Shown: positions 7,441 through 16,081 of the stretch, piece after piece
Numbering within the stretch: the stretch's first letter is position 1
Layout of the letters: each line of letters opens with the position of its first letter
DNA from: DASXUX01 sp036504595
GTDB taxonomy: Bacteria > Planctomycetota > SZUA-567 > H5-PLA8
Direction of reading: 5' to 3'
Assembly: GCA_036504595.1 (NCBI GenBank)
Contig: DASXUX010000021.1
Location: 1 to 55,024 of the forward strand
Length of the DNA stretch: 55,024 nt
Notes under the pieces: generated by a model
Database searches by the model: none
What the model saw: the letters and a program-made list of their open reading frames with translations, nothing else
What the model was told of the DNA's origin: nothing
Program-made: the position numbers and the translations under genes

Positions 7441-9971
7441 TTGACCGTTTGCGTCTCGGTCAACCGCTTGCGGCTGGAGCGCATTTCTATGCGAGTGGTC
7501 ACACCGCCGCTGTTCGACGTGGCAATTACCGCGCCGGGCAGCGCTTCAGTCACTGTCGTCTTTGAATCGAAGCCCGGTTCGTTTTCCTGGCCGGGGTAGC
7601 GGATCCGCGCGTGCGAACGCGTGACCAGCACGCGCACAAAAGCCTCTTCGATCAGCGCCAGATCGCGGAAAGTCAGGTCGCATTCATCAAGCTGCCCGTC
7701 CAGCATCTTCTCCATGATCAGCTCATGCACGAACGCGGTCAGCCGCGCCGCACTTGGACTTTCCAGAATGCGCGACGCGGCTTCGGCCGTGTCGGCGAGC
7801 ATCACGATCGCCGTTTCGCGGCTCTGCGGCTTGGGGCCCGGATAGCGGAAGAACGCCTCTTGCACCGAATCCTCACCGCCGCCATCCGGTTCGGCCGCCG
7901 CCTCTTTCTTCGCCGAATGGAAGAAGTAGCTGACCAACGTCGTGCCGTGATGCTCGGGGATGAACGCAATGATCTGCTCCGGCAGCCCATACTCCCGAGC
8001 CAGCTCGATTCCGTCCTTCACGTGCGCCGTAATCAGCAGCGCGCTGAACGACGGCCGCAGCCGGCGGTGCCGCTCCGGCGCATCCATCTGGTTCTCGACG
8101 AAATATTCTGGCTTCAGCGCCTTGCCGATGTCGTGATACAGCACGCCGGCACTCACCAGCCGCGTGTTCGCGCCAATCGCATCCGACGCCGGCTCAGCAA
8201 GGAACCGGACGTGCAGCGTGTGCTGGAAGGTGCCCGGGGCTTCTTCCAGCAGGCGTCTGAGCGCGGGGCGATTCAGATCGGCCAATTCGAACAGACGGAT
8301 GTTCGTCAGAATTCCAAACAGCGCCTCAATCAGCGGCAGGGTGCCCAGCACGAAGAAGCCACACAACGGCCCGCTGGCCAACGCCAGCACCGCGTCGATG
8401 ATCGTCGGCACGCCCGCGCGCGGGGTCTGCGCCGCCAGCCACTCCGCACCGCCGGCCAGTTCGGCCGTTGACGGCGGCAGCGCACCCGTCAGCCCAATGC
8501 CCAGCCACGCCAAACCGGCCATCAGCAGCCCCTGTGTCAGGCCGCCGATTGCGCCACACCTCAACAGATCCCAGCGATCGCGCAGCCGCGCGGCGGGTAT
8601 CCCCGCGGCAACACCGCCCGCCAGTAGTGCCAGGCTGAGCGCCGGCAGACCGCCCTCGATGGGAGCGGCTTCCCACCGGATACCGGCCAGTGTGAGCAGG
8701 ACGCTTAGCGAGAAGAGCGTCAGCAGCGCGACGGTCTGGCTGAAGGCCAGCGACGCGATCACTCCGACAAGGATGAACGGGGTCAGCGCGACGCTGATGT
8801 CGGATAGCAGCAGACCTCGACCGCTGGCGAGCACCGCGATGCAGAGCAGACCGAGCATGACCAGTCCGCGCCGGCGCGAAAGCAGCCTGTGCTCGCTGCG
8901 CGCAGCAATGAACAGGAAGACCACGATCACGCCGAAGGCCGCGGTGGCCAACCCAATCAAATGTTTCAGGCGCGTCTCGACGGGCAGACTGTCCTTGTAA
9001 GCACGATACTCCTGATGCAGTTTGTCCAGGTCCGGCTTGGCGATGGGATTGTGCCTGTCGAGAATCAGCTCGCCACGTTTGACGATAATGGAGCCTTCGG
9101 TGATGGCGTCCTGAGCCTGCTCGCGACGCTTGGCGGTCAAAACCGTGTTCAAGGTCAGGTTCGGGCCAATGTGCGTGATGAGGTGGTCGCCAATCTGACG
9201 CCGCACCTCCGCCGGCAACGTTTCCTGCCAGCTTGCCCGCATGATCTCCTCATCGGCTCGCGCAACGCTTCGCAGGCGCTCAAACGGCCGCTCAAGAAGC
9301 TGGGGCTCCCCTTTCCCATCCTTGGGCGGCGTGCGAACCAAAATTCGGCGTTCTCCGCGCCGGTCGCGCTCCAATTCCAGGTCTCCGGCCAGAAGAATTC
9401 CGTTGTCTGCGAGTACCTGCAGGGACGAACGCACGCGGTCGCGCAGAACGCTGCTCAGGAACCGCCGCAACGGGCCCTGCTCCTGGTGATATTTGTAGAG
9501 CTCTTCGGCCAACTGCCTATCGGCAGGGAAGCGTGCGGACCGATCGCGGAGATTCTGCGGACTGTCGGAGACTTCGACGATCTGGATCAACTCCACAAAG
9601 TCGCGCATGACCTTCTCGACCCACGCCGGATCTTCCTCGTACACGTGGGGCGCTTTTTCGGCGGCATCGGCGCGCTTTCGATTGAGCACGTTCGGATCGT
9701 TATAGGCAAAATCCAGGCGCGACGGCACGTCCGCTGGCGGACGGCGGCCGACTTCATAGACGGGCGGAAGGACGCCGTAATCCAGGATGGCCACGCTCGC
9801 GGCCACCAGCAGCAGGCAGAAGATCACGCCCAGCGGCCCGATCGTGTCCTCGCCGAATGCGCCCGAGCGGCGGTCTTCGCGATCACGGAGTTTCTTCGTA
9901 GGGGTCGTCGTAATGCCAGAACGCCCCTGCCGGACGGTGTTCCGTCCATGAAAGAGATCGGTCAGCGCCAC
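7374..9971 (-). CDS. pgpH: 7TM-HD family membrane protein, likely c-di-AMP phosphodiesterase (PgpH type)
   Basis: An 865-residue membrane enzyme. An N-terminal helix (about 48-70) is followed by a large extracytoplasmic domain with helical segments rich in EDPAWVEK-type sequence. A multi-helix 7TM block covers about 340-570, and a cytoplasmic HD domain about 575-760. The HD motifs are clear: FQHTLHVRFLAE (about 581-592), YHDIGK (about 613-618), HVKDGIELA, and HHGTTLVSYFF. Characterised relatives (Listeria PgpH) hydrolyse cyclic di-AMP to pApA; the same activity is inferred here. It lies between phoH and ybeY, the order known from many bacteria. The C-terminal tail (EPETEGRDGEKQKEAGNGQ) comes from a repeat block. 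The GTG start at 9971 has no good ribosome-binding site and abuts a heptad array. Confidence 0.9.
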   Translation of the reverse strand: MALTDLFHGRNTVRQGRSGITTTPTKKLRDREDRRSGAFGEDTIGPLGVIFCLLLVAASVAILDYGVLPPVYEVGRRPPADVPSRLDFAYNDPNVLNRKRADAAEKAPHVYEEDPAWVEKVMRDFVELIQIVEVSDSPQNLRDRSARFPADRQLAEELYKYHQEQGPLRRFLSSVLRDRVRSSLQVLADNGILLAGDLELERDRRGERRILVRTPPKDGKGEPQLLERPFERLRSVARADEEIMRASWQETLPAEVRRQIGDHLITHIGPNLTLNTVLTAKRREQAQDAITEGSIIVKRGELILDRHNPIAKPDLDKLHQEYRAYKDSLPVETRLKHLIGLATAAFGVIVVFLFIAARSEHRLLSRRRGLVMLGLLCIAVLASGRGLLLSDISVALTPFILVGVIASLAFSQTVALLTLFSLSVLLTLAGIRWEAAPIEGGLPALSLALLAGGVAAGIPAARLRDRWDLLRCGAIGGLTQGLLMAGLAWLGIGLTGALPPSTAELAGGAEWLAAQTPRAGVPTIIDAVLALASGPLCGFFVLGTLPLIEALFGILTNIRLFELADLNRPALRRLLEEAPGTFQHTLHVRFLAEPASDAIGANTRLVSAGVLYHDIGKALKPEYFVENQMDAPERHRRLRPSFSALLITAHVKDGIELAREYGLPEQIIAFIPEHHGTTLVSYFFHSAKKEAAAEPDGGGEDSVQEAFFRYPGPKPQSRETAIVMLADTAEAASRILESPSAARLTAFVHELIMEKMLDGQLDECDLTFRDLALIEEAFVRVLVTRSHARIRYPGQENEPGFDSKTTVTEALPGAVIATSNSGGVTTRIEMRSSRKRLTETQTVKRLEPETEGRDGEKQKEAGNGQ

Positions 9972-9978
9972 GATTTTC

Positions 9979-10075
9979 GAGTCTGGAGCCTGGAGTCTGG
10001 GAGTCCAGAGTCTAACGGCTCGCGGCTCCGGACTCTGGACTCCAGACTCCAGACTCCCAGACTCCAGACTTCAGT
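9979..10075. repeat. Inverted heptad repeat (AGTCTGG / CCAGACT)
   Basis: Left arm 9979-10013 has GTCTGGA-type heptads. The right arm 10030-10074 holds the complement (CCAGACT, CCAGACT). The arms can pair as a long imperfect hairpin. It fills the gap between the HD-domain gene and phoH, both on the minus strand. Confidence 0.8.
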
Positions 10076-10077
10076 TC

Positions 10078-11049
10078 TCATCCCTTCGCCCCTTCGCTTT
10101 CGTCGTACGCGTCAACAATGCGCTGTACGAGCGGGTGGCGGACGATGTCTTGTTTTTCAAGATGCACGAAGGCGACGCCGTCCACGTCGCGCAAAACGCT
10201 GCGCGCGTGCGTCAGGCCGGACAGGTCGCCATCCGGAAGATCGACCTGGGTGATGTCGCCCGTAACCACGGCCCGAGCATCGCGGCCCAGGCGCGTGAGA
10301 AACATCTTCATCTGCTTGGGCGTCGTGTTTTGGGCTTCGTCGAGGATCACGAAGGCGTTGTTCAGCGTTCGCCCGCGCATGAACGCCAGCGGGGCGACTT
10401 CGATCACGCCGCGTTCGGTGTAGCGGGCGATCTGATTGGGCGTGAGCATGTCGTGCAGCGCATCGTACAACGGCCGCAGATACGGATTGACCTTTTCCAC
10501 CATGTCCCCGGGCAGAAACCCGAGGCGCTCGCCAGCTTCGACAGCCGGGCGCACCAGGATCATGCGGTGAACCAGATTGTTATGCAGCGCCTCAAGCGCC
10601 GACGCGACAGCCAGATAGGTCTTGCCCGTTCCAGCCGGCCCGATGGCGAAGACCAGGTCGTGGGTGCGCATCGCCTGCAGATACTTCTCCTGCCCGGGCG
10701 TCTGCGGGTGAACACGCCCGGCCAGCGGTCGCGAAGCATCCGGCGCGTGGACTTTCCCGCGCAGCGCGTGCTGATTCACGCTATCGTCTTCCTGCTCCAT
10801 CAATCCTTCCAGGATACGGTCCACGTCCACGGAATTAAGCTGCTGGCTGCGGCGAATGATGCGCAGCATGCCAAGGAACGCGCGGACGCCTTTGTCAACG
10901 GAGTCGTCCTCGCCTTCCAGATGCAACAAGTCATTGCGAGCGATGACCTCCAAGCCCAGCGCCTCGCGCACTCTACGCAAATGGCAGTCGCCCGTGCCCA
11001 ACAACGTGCGGGTTGTCTCACGGTTTTCGATTTCGATCGTCTTGCGCAC
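10078..11049 (-). CDS. ybeZ: PhoH-family NTPase (PhoL/YbeZ type)
   Basis: A 323-residue cytoplasmic P-loop NTPase of the PhoH family. The ATPase domain (about 125-315) has Walker A GPAGTGKTY (about 136-144), FLPGDMVEKVNPYLRPLYDAL, Walker B VILDEAQNTT (about 231-240), and VTGDITQVDLP. An N-terminal KH-like/RNA-binding region precedes it. PhoH-like proteins work with YbeY in RNA metabolism, and the present cluster with ybeY and the 7TM-HD gene matches that. The start is GTG 11049 with GGAG 5 bp upstream. The gap to the HD gene holds an inverted heptad array, and the gap to cdsA is 106 bp. Confidence 0.93.
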   Translation of the reverse strand: MRKTIEIENRETTRTLLGTGDCHLRRVREALGLEVIARNDLLHLEGEDDSVDKGVRAFLGMLRIIRRSQQLNSVDVDRILEGLMEQEDDSVNQHALRGKVHAPDASRPLAGRVHPQTPGQEKYLQAMRTHDLVFAIGPAGTGKTYLAVASALEALHNNLVHRMILVRPAVEAGERLGFLPGDMVEKVNPYLRPLYDALHDMLTPNQIARYTERGVIEVAPLAFMRGRTLNNAFVILDEAQNTTPKQMKMFLTRLGRDARAVVTGDITQVDLPDGDLSGLTHARSVLRDVDGVAFVHLEKQDIVRHPLVQRIVDAYDESEGAKG

Positions 11050-11155
11050 ACGGACTCCAAATACAGCACACTCTTGAACGCCGGCAGCCCTAAATTGCGA
11101 TGTGGAAAATTGTTACGCAAACGAAGCTTTATGCTTCCGGACCGGCGACACGGCC

Positions 11156-12055
11156 TTACATCATAGCAGGAAAGACAAAATAGGCAACCGGACCGGCGAC
11201 CATGAGGCTGTCCACCACGTCCATGGCGCCGCCATATCCCGGGACGACATTCCCCGCGTCCTTGGCTCCGGCACTGCGTTTCAGCAGGCTCTCGGCAAGG
11301 TCGCCCATAATCCCTGCAACGCCAATAATCAGACCGAGCACGCACACTTTCCAGGGCGAAAGAAAGCTAAGTATGCCGATCGGCTTCCACCACAACAACA
11401 GGGCCGTCAAGACGCTGCCAATCAGGCCCGCAGCCACTCCTTCTATCGTCTTACCGGGCGAGAGTTCCGGGAAGGCCTTATGCCGTCCTAAAGCCCGCCC
11501 AACCAGATAAGCCCATACATCGCAGCCTTTTGCCAGGACAATCGTAGACACGACCATCCAGTTACCGTAGAGATTCCAATCCTTCCCACCAACGAGTCCG
11601 TCTACGCCTACGTAGCGGAGTCTCAGCAGAAACGAGGGCAGGAAATAAATGTACAGCAGCCCCAGGCAGGTGACCGCCACGCCGCCCAAAGACGCCTTGA
11701 ACTCGTGCCGCTTGGCCGTTAGCAGGAACGCACCGAGCACGGCGACCGCCAAGCCGCCGGTCAACAGATCGGACGCCAGTTGATGGGCCTCCCGCGAACC
11801 GGATTCGACGCTGAGCCGCATCGCCCAGTAGTGGACGGCAACCAGCCCACAGCCGCTGAGCGTCCCCCATACCGAGAAAGTCTGGTGCCCCGTAGCGCGG
11901 CACAGCGGCCAGAACTCACGGAAGGACAGGAACGCCATCAGCAGGAAGAACGCGTGCAGCAGAATACCGTCTTTCAAGAGATAAAAATCAAACGCCATCG
12001 CTGCGGCCAGCGAGGCGATCATCATCACGGCGGCAAAAAAACGCTGACCCAGCAT
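11156..12055 (-). CDS. cdsA: Phosphatidate cytidylyltransferase
   Basis: A 299-residue multi-spanning membrane enzyme that makes CDP-diacylglycerol from phosphatidate and CTP, the branch point of phospholipid synthesis. About eight hydrophobic helices are visible. The C-terminal region carries the family segment KGCDVWAYLVGRALGRHK, SPGKTIEG, and GDLAESLLKRSAGAKDAG followed by PGYGGAMDVVDS. The standard signature has PGHGGxxDRxDS. Here His is Tyr and the Arg after Asp is Val, while both Asp residues are kept; the DVVDS form may be a lineage variant rather than loss of function. It normally follows uppS directly; here two small exported proteins lie between. The ATG at 12055 has only a weak purine-rich site upstream. 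Confidence 0.92.
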   Translation of the reverse strand: MLGQRFFAAVMMIASLAAAMAFDFYLLKDGILLHAFFLLMAFLSFREFWPLCRATGHQTFSVWGTLSGCGLVAVHYWAMRLSVESGSREAHQLASDLLTGGLAVAVLGAFLLTAKRHEFKASLGGVAVTCLGLLYIYFLPSFLLRLRYVGVDGLVGGKDWNLYGNWMVVSTIVLAKGCDVWAYLVGRALGRHKAFPELSPGKTIEGVAAGLIGSVLTALLLWWKPIGILSFLSPWKVCVLGLIIGVAGIMGDLAESLLKRSAGAKDAGNVVPGYGGAMDVVDSLMVAGPVAYFVFPAMM

Positions 12056-12184
12056 GCTCTATACGAAACTCCCTCCGTCCCGGATGCTCGGCGCGGCTAT
12101 GCGGCGCGACTTCAAATCAAGAATTCAAAATTAGGAATCACGGATGCCGGCCGCAGTACGAGGGTCGGCGAGCCGTCTTGATTT

Positions 12185-12643
12185 CTAATTTTTACTTTTT
12201 GATTTTGAGCTCTCCGCGATCTGGCCTTCCAGGTAATCGGTGATTTCTTTTACCACATCGGGCGTTAAGCGCGAACGAATCTGCTCCGGCACAAGATAGC
12301 CGTGGTCAATGAACGTCACAAAGTAGAAGCAAGCCTGCGTAACCGCGTCCTTCTCTTTGCGCTTCATGCTGCCGTCGTTAGCTGCGGCCCAGTCGAGCAT
12401 CAACGACCGCATCGCGCTGTCCTCGCTCAGCGCTTCGTTGTCCTGCAGGCGTTGAGCCACGCGGCGCTTGAACTTCTTCTCACGCTCCTGAATGTCTTCG
12501 GCCGTGCAGCAAAACTTCATGTATTGCGAGGCCAGGTCGCGCAACTTGTCCCAGGGCACGTCTGGCTCACTTGCGCGCACGTAAGAAATCAGGGGCAGAG
12601 TCAGGAGGGCAGCTAGCAGGAAGGGCGAGCGCATTGAGCACAT
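12185..12643 (-). CDS. Small exported protein, paralogue of the next gene
   Basis: A 152-residue protein with a signal peptide (MCSMRSPFLLAALLTLPLIS, cleavage near YVRA-SEP). The mature part is mostly helical, with a paired cysteine (YMKFCCTAEDIQ) and a third Cys in TQACFYFVTFIDHG. It aligns along its length with the protein at 12691-13185: shared DNEALSEDSAMR/DNEVLSEDAAMR, LTLDWA/LMLDWA, SRLTP/SQFTP and ITDYLEGQIA. The two are a tandem duplication. I do not recognise the family. ATG 12643 has GGAG 8 bp upstream. Its place between cdsA and uppS suggests cell-envelope function, but this is inference only. Confidence 0.75.
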   Translation of the reverse strand: MCSMRSPFLLAALLTLPLISYVRASEPDVPWDKLRDLASQYMKFCCTAEDIQEREKKFKRRVAQRLQDNEALSEDSAMRSLMLDWAAANDGSMKRKEKDAVTQACFYFVTFIDHGYLVPEQIRSRLTPDVVKEITDYLEGQIAESSKSKSKN

Positions 12644-12690
12644 GAAGCGGCTCCGGTCGAGTTATTTCTCACGACTGGAAGGCGAACGCA

Positions 12691-13185
12691 CTATGGTTCT
12701 CGAAACTCCCCGGTGCGGCTGCCAGCCACTTCCTTCGAGTGCGCCGTCGCAATTTGGCCTTCCAGATAGTCCGTAATTGCTTTTAGCGCCTTGGGCGTAA
12801 ACTGCGAACGAATCTGCTTGGGCAACAGGGAGCCGCTCTCCAGCAGTGCCACAAACAAGACGCAGCCTTGCTCGACCGCCTCTTTGTCGCCCAGCCAGAA
12901 CTTGCTCTGATTGGACATGGCCCAATCCAACGTCAACTCGCGCATCGCGGCGTCTTCCGACAACACCTCGTTGTCTTTCATGCGCTGAGCGACACGTTCC
13001 CGAAGCTGCATTGCGCGAGCAGCGACTTCCGTCTCGGCACAGCACTCTTTCAAGTAACGCTGCGCCAGATTCTGCAGTTCGCCCCACTTGATCTCCGGCT
13101 CCGCGGCAGGCGCCAGCGGGGAAAGCACCGACAGTAACAAGGCCGTCATTCCGAGGGAGCGCACAGCGTATTTTGGACTAGGCAT
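12691..13185 (-). CDS. Small exported protein, paralogue of the previous gene
   Basis: A 164-residue protein, exported by a signal peptide (MPSPKYAVRSLGMTALLLS, cleavage near APAAEP). Like its neighbour it has a CC pair (LKECCAETEV), the block DNEVLSEDAAMRELTLDWA, and the C-terminal ITDYLEGQIA. The C-terminal tail differs and ends in a short charged stretch. The longer frame to 13242 contains no signal sequence before MPSPK, so 13185 is preferred. The two genes are 47 bp apart and face the same way as uppS and cdsA, so they may share a transcript. Function unknown. Confidence 0.72.
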   Translation of the reverse strand: MPSPKYAVRSLGMTALLLSVLSPLAPAAEPEIKWGELQNLAQRYLKECCAETEVAARAMQLRERVAQRMKDNEVLSEDAAMRELTLDWAMSNQSKFWLGDKEAVEQGCVLFVALLESGSLLPKQIRSQFTPKALKAITDYLEGQIATAHSKEVAGSRTGEFREP

Positions 13186-13262
13186 GAAACGGGATCCATC
13201 GGCATCTGCTAAACACGTCAACTGACCGCCATTCCGGCACATAGTCTGGAAGTGCGCACGAC

Positions 13263-14042
13263 TCAGTATTCAACGTCCGGATGCGCACGCCGTGCGGCAT
13301 ATTCGTGTATCGCCGCCTCAAGCTCGGTCTGGCGAAATTCGGGCCAGCACAGCGGCGTCACGTAGAACTCCGCACCGCACGCTTGCCATAAGAGAAAATT
13401 GCTCAACCTGCGTTCGCCCGCCGTTCGGATAAGCAAATCGAGCGGAGGCATTCCGGCCGTGTATAGATTCTGCTCGATGGTCGCCTCGCTGATTTCAGAA
13501 GGGCTCATTTTTCCATCGGCGACCTGGTCTGCCACGCGGCGCAGCGCCGTCAGGATCTCATCGTGGGCGCCGTAGTTCAACGCCAGACAAAGGTTCAGGC
13601 CTTTGTTGTCAACGCTGACACTCTCGGTTAGCCGCAATTCAGATTGAACATCCTCCGGAAGTTGTGCGATGTTGCCGATCGAAGTCAGGCGAACGTCGTT
13701 TGCCATCAGTTCGGCGCGCTCTTCCACAAGATATTTTCGAAGCATCCGGAACAGAAAGCGGACTTCGGCCTTGGGACGCTTCCAATTTTCCGTGCTGAAC
13801 GCGTACAGTGTGAGCGCCCTCAGCTTGATCTGGCCACAGTACCGCGTGATCTTGCGAACCGTCTCGACGCCGGCCTGATGCCCGTTGATGCGCACCATGC
13901 CGCGCTGCGTTGCCCAGCGGCCGTTGCCATCCATGATGATGGCAATGTGCCGCGGCATTTTTTCCGCCGCCAGCGGCGGCGCGAGCGGCTCCCAACGCGG
14001 CGCTTTGGCAATGAGCCCTTGCAGCTTCGCATCCGGTTGCAT
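13263..14042 (-). CDS. uppS: Isoprenyl transferase (undecaprenyl diphosphate synthase family)
   Basis: 259 residues: a cis-prenyltransferase that builds the C55 lipid carrier for cell-wall and glycan synthesis from farnesyl diphosphate and isopentenyl diphosphate. Motifs: HIAIIMDGNGRWA (about 28-40, catalytic Asp), GHQAGVETVRKI, LTLYAFSTENWKRP, NYGAHDEI, and the diphosphate-binding RTAGERRLSNFLLWQ (about 203-217) with EFYVTPLCWPEF. The ATG at 14042 is preceded by AGGAG about 8 bp upstream, at the edge of a heptad array. The frame runs on through the array to 14507 without family resemblance, so this start is well supported. It heads the conserved uppS-cdsA block. Confidence 0.95.
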   Translation of the reverse strand: MQPDAKLQGLIAKAPRWEPLAPPLAAEKMPRHIAIIMDGNGRWATQRGMVRINGHQAGVETVRKITRYCGQIKLRALTLYAFSTENWKRPKAEVRFLFRMLRKYLVEERAELMANDVRLTSIGNIAQLPEDVQSELRLTESVSVDNKGLNLCLALNYGAHDEILTALRRVADQVADGKMSPSEISEATIEQNLYTAGMPPLDLLIRTAGERRLSNFLLWQACGAEFYVTPLCWPEFRQTELEAAIHEYAARRAHPDVEY

Positions 14043-14047
14043 GGGAT

Positions 14048-14136
14048 TGCTCCTGGTGTCTGGTCGTCTGGTCGCCTGGTACCGATTGCGCACACCAGAC
14101 CACCAGACTACCAGACACCAGACTACCAGACCACCT
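14048..14136. repeat. Inverted heptad repeat (GTCTGGT / ACCAGAC)
   Basis: Left arm 14048-14080 has GTCTGGT-type units. The right arm 14091-14135 has the complement (ACCAGAC, ACCAGAC). The arms pair imperfectly across about 10 bp. It lies between divergent uppS and hisN; the left edge supplies the AGGAG used by uppS. Confidence 0.8.
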
Positions 14137-14219
14137 TCACCGTTTTTCTGTTGCGCTCCGTCCGAAGATAATCCAATCTGGCGTTTTCGGTTTTGGCCAA
14201 ACGCTGTCAGGAGGTGTGT

Positions 14220-15002
14220 GTGGGCGAGCCAAGTTTGAAAGATCTGCTTTCCGTCGCCATCGATGCCGCGGTGCTGGGAGGCCGGCGCACGCTGGCGTAC
14301 TTCAACTGCGGCGTGCAGGTGGAAATCAAAGCCGACCAGACGCCCGTCACGCGCGCCGACCGCGAATGCGAAGAGATCATCCGCGGCTGCATCCAGCGTT
14401 ATTTCCCCACGCACGCCATCATCGGCGAAGAAGCCGGCAGCAGCGACGGCGACCCGCACTACCGCTGGATCATCGACCCGATCGACGGAACCAAAACGTT
14501 CATTCACGGCGTGCCGTTCTATGGCGTGCTGATCGGCATCGAGGTCCAGGGCCAGGCCGCCGTCGGCGTGATTTACCTGCCGGCGTTGGATGAGTTGATC
14601 TCCGCCGCGAGCGGTTTGGGATGCCAGTGGAATGGCCGCTCCGCCAGAGTCTCCGACGTCAAGAAGATGGACGAAGCCGTTCTGCTCACTACGTCAACGA
14701 CAGCCTCCGCCGCACGTTCCGACGCCTACGAGCGCCTCGCCGCGCGCACGAAGCTGCATCGCACATGGGGCGACTGCTACGGTTACGCGCTGGTCGCCAC
14801 TGGCCGAGCCGAAATCATGCTCGACCCCGACATGAAACCCTGGGACAGCGCCCCGCTGCTGCCGATCCTCACCGAAGCCGGCGGAAAATTCACCACCTGG
14901 GACGGCCGCGCCACGATCTGGGGCAACGACGCCGTCGCGACAAACGCGGAGCTAAGTGAGGAAGTCCTGGGTATTTTGAAGAGCGAAGTGCGACGGAAAT
15001 AA
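14220..15002 (+). CDS. hisN: Inositol monophosphatase-family phosphatase, probably histidinol-phosphatase (HisN type)
   Basis: 260 residues of the Mg2+-dependent inositol monophosphatase superfamily. The catalytic metal-binding sets are present: GEEAG (about 71-75), WIIDPIDGTKTFIHG (about 82-96), and CYGYALVATGRAEIMLDP...WDSAPL (about 192-214). The KTFIHGVPFYGVLIG stretch resembles HisN histidinol-phosphatases more than inositol or CysQ enzymes, so dephosphorylation of histidinol phosphate is favoured; other his genes are absent from the window. The GTG at 14220 has an ideal AGGAGG 5 bp upstream (14209-14214). Longer frames start at TTG 14193. It is convergent with the isomerase gene, with an inverted heptad array between. 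Confidence 0.85.
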   Translation: MGEPSLKDLLSVAIDAAVLGGRRTLAYFNCGVQVEIKADQTPVTRADRECEEIIRGCIQRYFPTHAIIGEEAGSSDGDPHYRWIIDPIDGTKTFIHGVPFYGVLIGIEVQGQAAVGVIYLPALDELISAASGLGCQWNGRSARVSDVKKMDEAVLLTTSTTASAARSDAYERLAARTKLHRTWGDCYGYALVATGRAEIMLDPDMKPWDSAPLLPILTEAGGKFTTWDGRATIWGNDAVATNAELSEEVLGILKSEVRRK

Positions 15003-15024
15003 CTGATTAGCCACAGAAGAAAAA

Positions 15025-15126
15025 GGGTTCGGGGTTCGGGGTTCAGGGTCTAGGGTCTAGGGAAGGCTTAATGTCTTCGTTTCTACACCCTGAACCCTGA
15101 ACCCCGAACCCTGAACCCTATACCCT
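15025..15126. repeat. Inverted heptad repeat (GGGTTCG, GGGTCTA / CCCTGAA)
   Basis: Left arm 15025-15063 contains GGGTTCG, GGGTTCG, GGGTTCA, GGGTCTA, GGGTCTA. The right arm 15088-15125 contains CCCTGAA, CCCTGAA, CCCCGAA, CCCTGAA, CCCTATA. They flank about 24 bp and can fold into a long hairpin in the RNA from either side. It sits exactly between two convergent genes, so a bidirectional terminator role is possible. Confidence 0.85.
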
Positions 15127-15132
15127 GCCGTC

Positions 15133-15954
15133 CTACTTCGCGCCAACTTCCGTCAACAGACCTTTCAGCGCATCGACGGCCGTCTTGAACAGCTTGGGCC
15201 CGGTGAAGCCTTTGAACTGGCCGGACTCGCTGAGGTGCGGTTCGAAGGTCATGAAACCGGACCAGCCGCTGGCGAACGCGTCCTTCAAAATTTCGCGCAC
15301 GTAGCCGTCGCCTTGGCCGGCCGGGCATTCGCGGCCGTCGGACTTGCGGGCGTCCTTGATGTGGAAGTCCACGACGTGCTTCTTGAGCAGCGGCCACGCT
15401 TCCAGGCAATCCTGATTCACGTGGACGAAGTTGGCGAAGTCGAACGCGGCTCGCACGTGCGGAGCCGCACAGGCCTCCATGACTTCGGCGTGACGCGGGC
15501 CGTTGTCGCCATAGAGGCCGACTTCGTTCTCGATCTCCAGGTTCACGCCTTCGGTCTTGGCGACGTCGCACAGGACTTTCATGCGGCGCAGGACTTCGTC
15601 GCGGTACTTCTCGGGCGCCTCACCCTTCGGAATGTAGAACGTGAAGACGCGAATGACTTTTGTTTCGAAAGCCTTCGCCAGTTTCGCGGCGCGCTTCAGC
15701 CGTTCGATCTCGGGCTCCAGCGGGTCGGTGATCTGGATCTTGCCCACTGGCGAGCCGATGCAGGAGAAGCGAATGCCGCGATTGAAGAACTGCTGCTTGA
15801 TCAAATTGATCTGAAAGTCTTCAAACTCCATCACGTTTTTGCCATTGGCGCCGCGCAAAGCGCAGTAATTCACGCCGTTGTCGAGCAGATGGTCCATCTG
15901 CACCTGAATATCGGTCGAAATCTCGTCAGCGAACGCAGACAGTCGATAAGCCAT
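15133..15954 (-). CDS. Sugar phosphate isomerase/epimerase family TIM-barrel protein
   Basis: A 273-residue protein of the xylose isomerase-like/AP endonuclease 2 TIM-barrel superfamily. Conserved features: N-terminal LSAFADEIS, the VNLEIENEVG strand with the metal-binding Glu, AFDFANFVHV, VVDFHIKDARKSDG, and a C-terminal GFMTFEPHLS. These are the positions of the metal-binding residues in myo-inosose dehydratase/epimerase-type enzymes. No signal peptide is seen. Substrate cannot be deduced. ATG 15954 has AAGGAG 6 bp upstream. This family is very common in Planctomycetota, often near Gfo/Idh/MocA oxidoreductases. Confidence 0.88.
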   Translation of the reverse strand: MAYRLSAFADEISTDIQVQMDHLLDNGVNYCALRGANGKNVMEFEDFQINLIKQQFFNRGIRFSCIGSPVGKIQITDPLEPEIERLKRAAKLAKAFETKVIRVFTFYIPKGEAPEKYRDEVLRRMKVLCDVAKTEGVNLEIENEVGLYGDNGPRHAEVMEACAAPHVRAAFDFANFVHVNQDCLEAWPLLKKHVVDFHIKDARKSDGRECPAGQGDGYVREILKDAFASGWSGFMTFEPHLSESGQFKGFTGPKLFKTAVDALKGLLTEVGAK

Positions 15955-15984
15955 TTTATTCTCCTTCGAAGAGACCGGCAGCAG

Positions 15985-16060
15985 TCATACACCAGAGCCC
16001 CGCGCCGGACAAGCGGCGGAGCCGCATCAGTACCGCGACCGTGAGGGAGCGGCCGGAGGC
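15985..16060. repeat. Dispersed repeat with CCGCGACCGTGAGGGAGCGG
   Basis: Contains CCGCGACCGTGAGGGAGCGG (about 16032-16051), the inverse of the element at about 7313-7335 and related to 38765-38790. It separates the isomerase start from the ankyrin gene. Confidence 0.55.
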
Positions 16061-16081
16061 GCTAGAAGCACGACGCTACGA

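Noticed and set aside
8889..11166. Plus-strand open frames of 454 and 343 codons opposite the HD-domain and phoH genes
   Set aside because: Antisense shadows of well-supported enzymes; their sequences have no recognisable motifs.
11156..12055. Loss of function of CdsA because the DR of the signature is DV
   Set aside because: The two Asp residues and surrounding motifs are conserved and the DVVDS form may be a normal variant of the lineage.
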